From: Nemopilema nomurai | Lineage: Eukaryota; Cnidaria; Scyphozoa; Rhizostomeae; Rhizostomatidae | Reading direction: 5' to 3' | Assembly: GCA_003864495.1 (NCBI GenBank) | Contig: ML133499.1 | Span: forward strand, 2,480,001-2,544,000 | DNA: 64,000 nucleotides | In this document: piece after piece, positions 1 to 11,308 of the stretch | Position numbering within the stretch: the first letter of the stretch is position 1 | Layout: each line of letters opens with the position of its first letter | Made by a program: the position numbers and the translations under genes | The notes under the pieces: generated by a model | Seen by the model: the letters and a program-made list of their open reading frames with translations, nothing else | The model's database searches: none | Told to the model about the DNA's origin: nothing

Positions 1-19
1 CTTTGAAATTGGTAAAAGA

Positions 20-298
20 CAATGCCCGCCAAAAGTAGTTGGAACACCGAGATTGTACTGACAGTAAATGTATATTTTCAGTTCATTTCCCTATTACAAG
101 CAGACAGAGCCCCCCCCCCCCCCTTAAACAATGTTGTGAAGGTAGATGAACATGTCGCCAAACATGGGTTACACAATTTGCGCCCCAACATACATTTGTT
201 GTCATTTTCTAGTCCGAATCCAACATTGTATATGGGGGGAGGGAAGACGTTTAGTAGGAAAGATGATTGGACTGTTCCAACACTTTTGGCGGGCATTG
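20..298. repeat. Short TIR element (MITE-like)
   Basis: The two ends are inverted repeats of about 25 bp: 20-45 begins CAATGCCCGCCAAAAGT and 274-298 is its reverse complement apart from one indel. The interior carries a C12-type run near 112-123 and no convincing protein, although short open frames cross both ends. No clean target duplication can be assigned. It is most likely a non-autonomous DNA transposon of unknown superfamily. Confidence 0.55.
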
Positions 299-659
299 TA
301 GTTTATTTTGTCACGTTTTCAGTACTGGCCTATAACCCATACCTAAAAGTGAATTATCCAATGCATTTTTCAAAGACAAATATTTATTAAAAGGTTGTCC
401 AACATTAGGCTTTGATTCTCCAGCTACTGTTTCCATTCTCTAAAATAAAAGCATGGAATTGTTTTCATTATCTGAATAAAGAAATGTAGCCCCAAATTGA
501 AATGAGCGGCTTCCAGAATCTATACATGAATACCCAATTTGACCCCGTTTCTGATTATTTGTTTTGGTATTTTGTTTTCTACGTGGGAAAAAAGAGTGGG
601 CTTGTACACAGAGTAAAATATCTTAGTACTCACAGGAATATTCAAAAGAGTACTTACAG

Positions 660-1019
660 GAATGTAAAGAAGAGCTCAATGATGTTCTTGTGGATTTTAG
701 AGCATACAGTAAAGAAATGACAAATAGTGTACGAAATCCAAACATTAGGAAGGCAGTATCAACCAAGCTAATTCCAATAAATACATCATCCAATAAGCAA
801 GTTATTTATAGTTTCCCAAACGACTTTGCACAAGCGCAAGATGGTGGCTATCTACTTTTGGCAACCGGCAAAGATAGATGTCCTGTTTGTGCTTCAGACT
901 TCGAACAGTGCTTGAATTTGTTGGAAACAGACAGAAGATTGTTTTTTATTTTTAAGATTGTTTCAGTGCATAGTATTGGTATATTCGCTTTAAATTGTAT
1001 CAGTTCGAAATGTTGTTGA
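660..1019 (+). other. Possible orphan exon, unknown protein
   Basis: An open frame follows a good acceptor (TACTTACAG before 660) and runs to a stop at 1017-1019. The protein has a charged start, a segment reading YSFPNDFAQAQDGGYLL and a CPVC pair, and looks more protein-like than the neighbouring frames. I do not recognise the family and see no partner exon. It may be a fragment of a repeat-encoded gene. The stretch 1020-1500 shows nothing. Confidence 0.2.
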
Positions 1020-1499
1020 TCAGCTACTCTTAGACAAGCTTATTAGAAATCTTAAACAACTGATCATTTTCAATTTGGCTTAACTTCCAGTTTGTTGTTT
1101 AAAGTCGAACCTTAAACAAACTCTTTCTGTACTCCTGAATATTCAGAAATGAGTATGAATGATTTTTATATTAGTTCCTGATCACTGAGTCTCCATAAAT
1201 TTTTGTTAGTAACACACCGAAAATGCAGCAATGTTGAATGCACATGTAAATATGAGTATGATGAGAGTAAGAATGGCATACTAAACATGGCCAATTTTCA
1301 GATTGTAAATTCGAAAAATCCTTGAAAATCCTCCTGTGATCTTAAAACTATTCAAATCTCTCAAATGTTTCACTAGCTGCAATTATTGCATAATCTTAGT
1401 TATAGTTCAAAAGGTGTATTAAAAATAAAATTAAAAGCGCCATAACCTCAGCAATGTTCAACAAATACAGCAAAGATTGAGACTTTGTAAGACAGTGCG

Positions 1500-1913
1500 C
1501 AGAAGATGAATGGAAGGTGGTTTGCAAAGTTTGCAGAAAATACTTTGCAGCATGTATTATTAAAATGCGCTCATTTCAAAAGAGGGACAAACTGCTTTTT
1601 GTAATGGATAATGAACAAGTCAAAACAGCGGAATAGCCAAAGATGTGTTGAACGAAATTGGTGCAGAAGTCGTAAAAATACCCCCGAGATCACCAGACTT
1701 GAATCCAATAGAAAATGTATTTCACAACGTAAAACGACAGATGACTTAAAAAAGCGATTCAGAATAGAGAAGGAGGACTTCAACGACTTCAGAAAGAGGG
1801 TACTGAGGACACTTGCTAATTTCAATACTTCTGTCATCGATTCAACGATAAAATCTATGCACAAGCACCTGAAAATGGTAGTACGTAACGAAGGGCACAG
1901 AACAAAGTACTAG
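1500..1913 (+). pseudogene. Tc1/mariner transposase fragment, frameshifted
   Basis: Read across frames, this stretch gives the C-terminal half of a Tc1/mariner transposase: a MDNE-like stretch for the second catalytic aspartate near 1600, then PPRSPDLNPIEN near 1680-1716, the family hallmark that carries the last acidic residue. A frame change near 1735 moves the remaining roughly 60 codons into another frame, where they end at a TAG at 1911-1913. The N-terminal DNA-binding half and the element ends are missing, so the copy is dead. The segment 1914-2690 holds only unrecognised short frames. Confidence 0.7.
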
Positions 1914-2699
1914 AATAACTTTATAATGTTTAATACTAATTGATGGCTTTTGCATTGTAACACTAACCAAAAGAATAGATGAATAGAATCGTTCAATATT
2001 GCTGCTCCTCCGCAGAAACAGCCATGTGACTATAAAAATGTTTCATTTTTCCCACTTATTCTTTAGTTTCTCATGCACACAATATTCATTTTCATCAAAA
2101 AACTTTCGCATTTTGATTTAAATTTGCTATTCGTTATTTGTAGCACTTTTCTTCATCTAAAAAGCCGCTAGCAAACAAAGGCGCGAGTCAAAGTAGAGGT
2201 TTACAAAAGCAGAAGCTATTTTTTCTCAAAAAATTTCGCGTTCAAGGATACATGTTGAAAGTGCAATTGAGCGACTTCACAATTACAGGATCCTTGACAA
2301 GATAGCAACAAATTTTCGAACTGCACGACTGGCAATAAAATTGGTAGTTATTACCTTGATCGCTTTTGAGCACAGCCTCAATCTCAAAACTTCTCGGCTC
2401 ACCTTTATTGGAGCTTCTCGAAGTGTAAAAATGTTTGTTTCTTCGTGGATGTTTATGGGTACGGTATTCAAGTATTAAAAAATTATGTGGTATTCTAGTA
2501 CTCAAAAATTATGAATGCACCCATAGCTAAAGACTGCCTTGGAATTTGCATAATGTAAAAAAAATAATGCTACATAGTACGGTAAAAGATTTATTTTTTA
2601 GAAAATCACACAAAGTGTTTTTGATTAATTCCTTTGAACCTTCTAAAAATAGTTTCGTAAAAATTTGGCTGTTTTGCATGCCCAGATGCTCCTTCCTGG

Positions 2700-4330
2700 T
2701 TTGCAGCACGTGTGACCTTGACGAGGAAACAACTCACTTCATTCTACTACAGCCCTTTCGCAATGCACACTCTGCCGCAATCTCCAATAAAACCATCACT
2801 TGAGATAGAGCATCTGCAAGACCTGCATGGGGTATTACAGTTAACAGATCTTGCATGTTTGCTGCTCCTTCATCCACACAATCTTCATCTACAATTGTCA
2901 CATCTCTAAAATCTTGCTTGGATGAATGAGGTCCATCCATTTGAATTTTTCAAGATTTACGAATCTCCAGGCTATTTGCTCGGAAAGTTCAACACAGATC
3001 CTTACTGTAACACCGCACAGTTTTTGATTCCACTCTTCGTGAGACCCATTGCTTTCTTGTACATTGTTCCACCATCCTCCTCTACCTCTTGTCACTGGAA
3101 AATTAGAGTCTGCTTCAAGGCTGTCTGCTCAGATCTGGTCAAAGTCCAAAACGGTAAGAAAATGCAGAAGATCATCCAGCATGGTTCTAAGTTGAACAGC
3201 ATCCAATGTTGGTTTCTGCAGCATCTTCATTATTAGTGTGCAGTGGTCGAAGAGTTTCCTGCAAAGTTTCAACCGGCAAATAAAAACAACATTCTGGATA
3301 CTTTTGTTTTATTGTCAATCTTCTCGGTTCTATTTGCTGAAATTTCGTCCAAAACAGTGCGTATCGATTGCACTGACTGCTAAATCACGTGAGAGCCATC
3401 TTGTGTCACCTGGTTTTGGCAATTTATAACCAAGATGCTGCATTCGTTTAGGGCTGCTTCGGAAGAAACTGATAATTTTGTCCAGCGTTCTAAAAAACTT
3501 TGCAACTTCAATTATCTTGTTGGCTGATTGTACTGCGCATAAAGACATCCTATAGGCGATACAGTGGTTATAATAGACATATGTGAAAATATCTCACACT
3601 TTGTTTTGCACTTCGTTAAACTCTCCACTCATGGTAGGAGCACCATCATAAGACTGGCCAATGAATTTCTTTTTTGGGACTTCAGGTAATATTTCATATT
3701 GCTCCAAGTTTTCAAGAATGAATGGCCAGACCATCCGAAGATTGGTCTTCGGAGGCATCAACAAGACCAATGATATTCAATGTTACCATCGTGAATTAGT
3801 CTGAGAGAAATGGCTGACTGATTGGTGTTGCTTAAATCACTAGTATCATCAATCATTACAAAAACAAATCTGGATTTCATCACTCTGTTAAAAATTCATG
3901 CCTAACTTCTTCGAAAATGCACTCGATCAGTTGGTTTTGTGGCTCATGAGAAGTGTATGTGATTCGAAAGTGTATGCGTTAAGGAATCTGTCAAGAAATG
4001 TCCGTAGTTAATGACTGTATTCGTCCAAAACGTTCATAAGTTCACAATATTGCCCCTATTTGCCGAGTCCTTCGCTTCACTGTGACCACGAAAAGCAAGA
4101 CCTTGGCATGTGATGTACATGGCAACGTTGATATGGTGTTTAATCATGACTGAGTATCGTGATGCATCTCTATTATGCCTATCAATCTCTCTTTATCTTT
4201 TTTCGTCTAGCACACTGGCAACAACCACGTTTCCCAATAGCTTATAATCAGCGAAGTTAGCTTTGTGGTTTTAAGTAGCTTGATGGCAGGTAGCAGCACT
4301 CCAAAGATTTCCTTCTGGCGAAGTATACCC
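2700..4330 (-). pseudogene. hAT transposase remnant (DUF4371/ZMYM1-like)
   Basis: Reverse-strand pieces in several frames follow the order of a hAT transposase. Near 4180-4040 is VAMYITCQGLAFRGHSEA. Near 3870-3810 is DDTSDLSNTNQSAISLRL, which fits the first catalytic aspartate. Near 3660-3600 is GQSYDGAPTMSG, and 3548-3330 holds KPGDTRWLSRD. Order and motifs match the DUF4371 group of hAT elements (family knowledge). Frameshifts and stops break it many times, and no recognisable C-terminal dimerisation motif remains. Terminal repeats were not found. 4331-4700 shows nothing I can name. Confidence 0.75.
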
Positions 4331-4706
4331 AGTGGGCTGTACAAAGCAAAATCTTTTCATCTGAAATACAAAACAACAAGTTCACCTGTGTATTTTTTTG
4401 TTAAACCGAAGTGTTTCATTACACATTTTTTATAAATGAACTACCTTTTAAGAAACTTTAGGCTGAGATTTGCCCCCAAAATGAGGTTCAGCAAAACTCA
4501 AGAAATAAAACCCCAATTGCAATTTAAAAGTAACAAAATAGCCACAGAACAATGACATCAAAACAGCGATTAAACATTAAAAATTTTGCATTATTACTTG
4601 CAGTTACAAAAAATCCTGTTCTTCTAGTATTTTGCATCTGATGGGTACCAGTGCAGCCATTGTTTACAACAGTTTGTAGCCGACGTAATGCCGTAAACCC
4701 GCTACA

Positions 4707-4931
4707 TAGTGACCTGCTCATTATTACGTGAATAAATGCAGTTTGGTCACATAAACAAATTGTCTAGTTCTGTTCAATAAATTTGAAACCATAGACTTAG
4801 GAGATGCTACCGCCATGCTTAAATCTTATGGTCGGTAAGCATTGGCGTAGCAAAATTGAATGATTAACATGCGCTACGTCTAAAGAGTAACATGCGCTTT
4901 CCCCCCCCCCCCCAAATTGCTTTTAAAAAAT
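4707..4931 (-). repeat. Dispersed repeat, copy 1 (partner at 23534-23749)
   Basis: This segment matches the reverse complement of 23534-23749 nearly base for base, from the TAGTGACCTGCTCATTATTACG end to a homopolymer run of about 14 C and the motif AAATTGCTTTTAAAAAAT. The main differences are scattered substitutions and about 15-20 extra bases here near 4870-4890. It has no coding content. It is one copy of a family of at least two, inverted relative to each other. Confidence 0.85.
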
Positions 4932-6366
4932 TTCCCCTTTTTGGCTTCAACTACGTACGTATCCATCCATCATTTTTATGATTACATTTGTTTTATGACT
5001 GCTTTTAACAACACTTGTTCCTGAGTTCCTGATACCGCGCTAGATGTGGAAGGAAGTCGACAGCTTCCAGTGCTTGCTGCTTGTTATCTGGTGGATGTTT
5101 TATTTTCTTTGGAGAAAAAGAGGGGTGTTGCGTTTCGCGCGAAGACAACTCAAGACATCATCGGCATCATCTTCAGCATTTCTTCTACTTATAATTAACA
5201 CCAAATTTTACGATACGTAAAATCTACAATACAAGGAACTCTCGCCACCACTGACGTTCTGCTGCTGAAAACAGTTTGTCGCAATATCTCACTCCGTTCT
5301 TTATTACTTCTATCGAATTTTGAGAGGCATCTGTTGCCCTTAACAGCGGTGGCGCTCCACTTGGATAGCTGGACAAAACGTTGAAAGCCTTGCCGTCCGT
5401 GTCGCCGACCCACTCTTCTTTTGATGACCAGTGACGATACCACATTTCAACTTCGCTGGCATCTGGAAAGCTGAAATTTGAATGCATGTGGCCTGCTGTG
5501 TTGCTCGAGTCGATTTATGCATGGAATTAACCATGTTTTCACATCGAACATTTAATTTAGGCGTTCAGCGTTGTGCTGGTGATCTTGATAGGCTTGATCA
5601 ATTTGTTCCATCCAGGCTGGAATTGTGGCTGCGTTGTGTTTGCTCAACTTGAACGCAATACGGCTGAACAACTTAACGAAAATATCTATGTTAGTAATTT
5701 TTTCTGGATTATCTATTATTTCAATTCACACGGATAACACACTATAGGAAATGGGATGAATTTCCCAAAAGCATTGGGACTTTTGGTCCATGTAAAATTT
5801 GGCTACAATTACATCACGATTGCTACACATTTGATAGAAATCATCCAGTTAAAAACACATTGACCGTCAAGCCAGTTTTGTCTGATGTAATCATTCCTAT
5901 GAAAGAAACATTGCAGCAGTCAGTTAAGTCGGAATTTAGTACTAACACTACCACTTGAAAATAACATTATACCTGATTATTACACAAGATTATACCTGAT
6001 CAATACCTTCATGTGTATGACCAACCATCAAAAATGATAACCGTATCTGAAAAGAGATATTGATAAAGTTTCAAATTCAAATACTGAGAATTTGCGAATA
6101 AATTCATCGCCAAGAATAGAAGGAAAAGAATTTTCAAAGATCTTACAAAACAATATGATTTCCATCATAGTTGTACGGTATTTTCATGGAGAGATTTGCC
6201 TTACCTTCAAAAGGGCGCATATTGCGAGAACATAGACATTTTCATTTTCCCGCAGCAATTATCCATTTGCAGGTAGAGTATGCCAGGCAAATGTCAATTC
6301 TAATAAAAAAATAAGTGCGTTAAGTCAGGTATTTTGTAATTCTATACAATAGTATGTAACATTTAC

Positions 6367-6458
6367 TTTATACATGCAACAAGATATTCACTTTCTACTA
6401 TTCATCCATATTGATTCACATTCAGGTGAATTTTCGAGCTTTCGAGTCAAATTTCTTA
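6367..6458 (+). repeat. 167-bp satellite, left remnant unit
   Basis: These 92 bases are the second half of the 167-bp unit that continues at 10395. They run from TTTATACATGCAA to CAAATTTCTTA, and the Harbinger element begins directly after the TTA. Confidence 0.9.
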
Positions 6459-6581
6459 GGCCTAAGTTAGACGTCGCTCTTCTCATGCGCCGAACCTAAT
6501 ACAATTAGGAGCGACTGAAGAAGGACTCTAGAGCGACCCTTAAGTTATACGTCGCTCCTAATCTGTCGCTCCTGATCTGAA

Positions 6582-7993
6582 TTGAATGAACCATGGCAAC
6601 AGCCAGCGACGCACAACAACAGCAACAGCTATTGTCTAGAGTTTGTTTTGGCGGGCATTTTCGATCACGTAATAATGGTAGACCAAAAGCAGAAAATCAG
6701 AGTTATTATGCTGAGAAAAATGATTTCTGCGAATCGAAGGCGTCGCAAAATGCTTCAACATGGTGTTGTATTGATACTTAGACATCGGTCCATGATAACA
6801 GCTTGTTTGCTCTCAGCTATGCTTTTATTTGCACAACACAACTCGAGACGAACAGTCATCCGATCATGCAGGAGACTAGAAAGAAATTATGGATGGTGGG
6901 AAATGGTGTGGAACACTTACGACGACGACCGTTTCAAGAGAACATTCAGGGTATCCAGGGAAACTTTTAACTTCATCCTTGCACGCATACGCCACAAGCT
7001 TGAGAGAGACGGGTTGTGTGAAGAACCAATTCCACCGGAATTTCGTCTAGGCCTGTGTTTGTATCGACTTGGAAGAGGCGATTACTTTTATACAATTGCA
7101 GAAATGGCCGGACTTGCTCCTTGCACAGTTTCAAGCATTGTTCATGATGTAAATGAAGCAATCGTTTCTTGTTTATGGGAGGAATGTGTTACTGTCTACA
7201 TGCCAGTAACTGAGGAAGATTTTAGGAACAAGATGCTAGATATGGAAGAACTCTGGCAGTTTCCCTTCAGTTGGTGTGCAGTGGATGGTTGCCATATTCC
7301 CATCAAGTGCCCCCCTGGTGGACAAGAAGCTTGCAAAGAGTATCATAATTTTAAAAACTTTTATTCAATCGTTCTGATGTCCATGGTAGATGCTAAATAT
7401 CGGTTTGTCTGGGGAGCTGCGGATTTCCTGGAAATTCGCATGATTCTATCATACTCCAGTCAACTTCCCTGTGGTCTTCCATTAAAGATGGAAAGTTTCT
7501 TCCAAATTATGCACAACTGGAAGAAGATGTTGAAATTCCACCCATTATACTTGGTGATTCTGCGTTCCCATTTGAAACGTTTTTAATGAAGCCCTACACT
7601 AATGCCGTTCTGAGCAAAGAGCAGAGGTATTTTAACTACCGACTGAGTCGGGCCAGGATGGTAGTCGAAGGAGCTTATGGGCAGTTGAAGGGGCGTTGGC
7701 GGTTGTTGTTGAGGAAATCAGAAGGAAACCTGTACCAAACCAAAATGGCAACACTTTCTTGTATGGTACTCCATAATATCTGCCTTGAAAGGAGTGATGT
7801 AATTCCATCAAAGCTTGATCTGTCTATTGATCCCTCAACACAACAAAGGAGAGACCGAGCAACAATACGAGATATTTTACTCATGAAAGAATGCCACAAG
7901 ATTGCTGACCCAAAAAAGAATGAAGCAAATAATGTGAGGAAAACAATCATGAGAAAACTGCAGAAAGAACTACAGAACTCAAATGTAAACTAA
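6582..7993 (+). pseudogene. Harbinger transposase (DDE_Tnp_4), single frameshift
   Basis: Two overlapping frames together give one PIF/Harbinger transposase. The first part holds a helix-turn-helix-like stretch (TIAEMAGLAPCTVSSIVHDV) and the first catalytic aspartate in AVDGCHIPI near 7275-7300. After about 7421 the correct reading moves by one base: GFPGNSHDS, then the second aspartate in LGDSAFPF near 7555, then the glutamate in MVVEGAYGQLKGRW near 7660-7700. The stop is at 7991-7993. The shift fits loss of one base, by mutation or sequencing error, because no splice sites lie there. The first ATG at 6582 precedes about 50 residues of low conservation, so a downstream ATG near 6700 could be the true start. 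Confidence 0.9.
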
Positions 7994-8494
7994 GAAGAAC
8001 AGATCATGTGTGCTAACTTGAAAAACAGTCAAGAAAACTATTGCACTTTACTTACTATAGCATGATAAACACAACTAAAATTAAAGAATTTTCTCAAAAT
8101 ATGGGGGTAACCAACAAAGCTGTTCATACCAGGAGAAACTTTGAAAAATGCTTTGCCTCTTCAGTTTTTACAGGTGACCTGAAGCAAAACTCTTATTAAC
8201 ACCCCTCTAATTATGTATTTCATGCGAAAAGTCATCCCCCCATTTTATTAGTGACCCTTAATTTTAGAAAAACAAGGCAAATTTGCCAAGAACAGAACAA
8301 TCTTTGAACACATAATTTCGGAAAAGCTAAGCATTTCAATCTATTATGACCCCCCCATTTTAAGGTTTTTTAAAAATATTCCAACCCTCCCTCCTTATTA
8401 GACCCCCCTACAATTAGGAACTTGAGAGTACTTGAAGTTCTTAGGTCTATTGGTTAGATATCTCAAAGTCTAATGGTTGATAAATACAGGCAGA

Positions 8495-10109
8495 TTAAAA
8501 CTGATAATATGAGGAGTAGTTGTCCATGTGTTGTTGACCCTGAATATTTGTGTAGTTAGCTTGCTGTGGTGAGGTTTGAAAAGGCTGTTGAGGTTGAGGT
8601 TGTGTTCGTGCGGCCATTAAAAGTTGCATAAGTTTTAGTTCGTGCTGTCTGGATTTTTCAGCTTCTTCCCTGGCAAAGTTTAAAAAATCACTCATAGGAT
8701 CTTTTTCAACTATTGTCTTCATCATGTCCATGAGATCATGAAATTGGCTTTCCTTCCTCGTCTTTCTTCTTTTGGCTGGCACAGGAACATAGATCTCTTG
8801 AGAGTCAGAAGATGTTGTAGCTGGCGAATCGGCAGAAGGTTCAAGTGGTTGTTCACTAGATGAAGTGGCAGAGGGTTCAATTGCTTGCTCTGGTTGACAT
8901 GACTCTCTTGTTTTTACCAAAGCAAACAATTGGTTAAACCACATACCATATCCACGCTCATCCTGGAAGCGTTTTATCCCACTTCCTGATTTCATTAACA
9001 TAGCTGCTTTCTTGCATTCAGCTACTGTCTTCTTAAATTTGGTTCGGAGTTGAACAGCAGTGTAGGTGCAATTTTCATTTCTGTCAGCTGCACGTTTTTT
9101 CAATTCAGTGAGTACTTTTTCATAGATTTCTGCATTTTTTTGATTTCTTGTGTTGGTGAAGATTAGTTTTTTCTTAAAGTATTCGTCATTAGCAATTATG
9201 TCAACAAGATCATTAAGCAAACTTTCTGGCCATTGTGCCTTTCTACCTGGCCTTTTCTTTGTTTTGTGCCTCTTGCCTTTGATTGTATTAAGCAAAGCAT
9301 CATCTCCATCTCCACTTGCCAAGCTTTCATCATCAGTTTCATTATCAAAAGCTGTAGCTTCCAACCTGAAAGTGAAAATAACCATTTTTAGGATTCTGTC
9401 TGCTTGACAATTTTCATGGTTATTTATTTACCTGTACATTCACAAATCTAATTGCACTACTCAGCTAATATCTGAAGCTGTCCACAAAGCTATGGTTTTT
9501 CAGACAAAGTTTCCACATCCTGGTTTCAATTGTCTTTTACCACATGATACTGAGGGGTTGGCAGTTAAGATTCCTATCATTGGAGAGATGAGTTAAATCA
9601 TGAATATTTTGATATTGTTGAGGTTGGGCTGATGTTGGAATGTCAGTATTGTAGGCTGACCTAATAAAGGCAAAATTTATCATAGTTGGAAAAACTATAG
9701 ACATACAGCTGCAATGTTGTACAATCGTGATCATTTGTGGCTTAGTTAGTTACTACAATACGTTGCTGCAGATATTCCTAATATGCAAAGTCGCACGTCA
9801 AGGTATTTTATTGACACAAAATACAAACCTTGATAATGTTTTCGGGGTTGTTTTGCCCACGATTCTATCCTTTAGGCCAACCACTCCTTCGTTTGAACAT
9901 TCGTTGCAGTATCCAACGCTTCTCCCAGCCAACCATCCTCGAATTTCTTCATTGTCCTCGGGACGACTGCATATGTTACATATGGGAACACCGCACTGTA
10001 TACAAATATACTTTGTTTCTCTTGTCATACAGCTATGACAGAAGTCGCATTTTGGAGCACAAGAAGCCATTTCTGTTCGTTGTGAATTTGTGTTGGCGCC
10101 GAATGCCAA
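8495..10109 (-). CDS. Harbinger accessory protein: N-terminal zinc finger plus Myb/MADF-like domain (two exons)
   Basis: Exon 1 is 10109-9829 and exon 2 is 9365-8495, joined in phase (AAG|GTTTGT donor, TTTCAG|GTTGGA acceptor), giving 383 codons plus stop. Exon 1 encodes a cysteine-rich domain with repeated CxxC pairs (CDFCHSC, CIQCGVPICNIC, CNEC) and a histidine, probably binding zinc. Exon 2 starts with an acidic stretch and a basic KRHKTKKRPGRK run. A Myb/MADF-like domain follows (WPESLLNDLVDIIANDEYFK to YTAVQLRTKFKKTVAECKKA), then a proline/glutamine-rich tail. In Harbinger elements the second protein binds the transposase and DNA and helps nuclear entry (family knowledge). The ATG at 10067 is an alternative start. 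Confidence 0.85.
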
Positions 10110-10194
10110 GTCGAAGAAATATCATTTTGCGCACGCGCCGGCCTCGTTTGAGAACGGAATTAATTTCTAAAATGTATTCGTAATTTATGAATTG

Positions 10195-10348
10195 AATTCG
10201 GCGCATGAGAAGAGCGACGTTTAACTTGACGTCGCTCCAGCGTCGCATAATGCGACAGGATCTGTCGCTCCAAATACATTCTGCTGCACCTAATTCAATC
10301 TGCCGAACTTAATCAAGTTAAACGTCGCTCTTCTCATGCGCCTAATTC
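10195..10348. repeat. Inverted repeat nested in the Harbinger right end
   Basis: 10195-10228 (AATTCGGCGCATGAGAAGAG and onward) is repeated in inverted form at 10315-10348 with a small mismatch, enclosing GTCGCATAATGCGAC. Both arms match inner parts of the element's own TIR. It looks like a small non-autonomous relative, or a duplicated end, trapped inside the right subterminal region. Confidence 0.7.
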
Positions 10349-10394
10349 AACAATTAGGTTCGGCGCATGAGAAGAGCGACGTCTAACTTAGGCC

Positions 10395-11308
10395 TTAGCC
10401 TCTTCAGTAGTATATAATTTTGCTTGTAATTCCAATATTTTTCAAATGAGAAGCAAGAATAAACTACTACGGTTTATACATGCAACAAGATATTCACTTT
10501 CTACTATTCATCCATATTGATTCACATTCAGGTGAATTTTCGAGCTTTCGAGTCAAATTTCTTAGCCTCTTCAGTAGTATATAATTTTGCTTGTAATTCC
10601 AATATTTTTCAAATGAGGAGCAAGAATAAACTACTACGGTTTATACATGCAAGAAGATATTCACTTTCTACTATTCATCCATATTGATTCACATTCAGGT
10701 GAATTTTCGAGCTTTCGAGTCAAATTTCTTAGCCTCTTCAGTAGTATATAATTTTGCTTGTAATTCCAATATTTTTCAAATGAGGAGCAAGAATAAACTA
10801 CTACGGTTTATACATGCAAGAAGATATTCACTTTCTACTATTCATCCATATTGATTCACATTCAGGTGAATTTTCGAGCTTTCGAGTCAAATTTCTTAGC
10901 CTCTTCAGTAGTATATAATTTTGCTTGTAATTCCAATATTTTTCAAATGAGGAGCAAGAATAAACTACTACGGTTTATACATGCAACAAGATATTCACTT
11001 TCTACTATTCATCCATATTGATTCACATTCAGGTGAATTTTCGAGCTTTCGAGTCAAATTTCTTAGCCTCTTCAGTAGTATATAATTTTGCTTGTAATTC
11101 CAATATTTTTCAAATGAGGAGCAAGAATAAACTACTACGGTTTATACATGCAACAAGATATTCACTTTCTACTATTCATCCATATTGATTCACATTCAGG
11201 TGAATTTTCGAGCTTTCGAGTCAAATTTCTTAGCCTCTTCAGTAGTATATAATTTTGCTTGTAATTCCAATATTTTTCAAATGAGGAGCAAGAATAAACT
11301 ACTACGGT
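10395..11308 (+). repeat. 167-bp satellite array, about 5.5 units
   Basis: Units start TTAGCCTCTTCAGTAGTATA at 10395, 10562, 10729, 10896, 11063 and 11230, exactly 167 bp apart, and are almost identical. The last unit breaks off at about 11308. With the left remnant at 6367-6458 the original array had about six units. It lies within the 5.2-kb intron of the DUF7869-type gene. Short open frames here are by-products of the repeat. Confidence 0.97.

Larger units (their letters stand above)
6459..10394. mobile_element. PIF/Harbinger transposon, complete, TTA target duplication
   Basis: A perfect 42-bp TIR lies at 6459-6500 and, inverted, at 10353-10394, starting GGCCTAAGTTAGACGTCGCT. TTA is duplicated at 6456-6458 and 10395-10397. 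The uninterrupted neighbouring satellite units read TTTCTTAGCCTC, which is the empty site, so both borders are certain. Both subterminal regions carry many GTCGCTC/GAGCGAC motifs, probably transposase or Myb-protein binding sites (inference). The element holds two genes facing each other: a DDE transposase (+) and a zinc-finger/Myb-MADF-like protein (-). The perfect TIRs indicate a recent insertion, although this transposase copy has one frameshift. Confidence 0.95.

Noticed and set aside
22..390. 122-codon frame across the first short element
   Set aside because: It runs through both inverted ends and a C homopolymer; the reverse strand gives a similar false frame from the other TIR. No family features.
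10395..11308. CRISPR-like array
   Set aside because: Units are adjacent 167-bp tandem repeats without spacers, in an intron of a eukaryotic gene.
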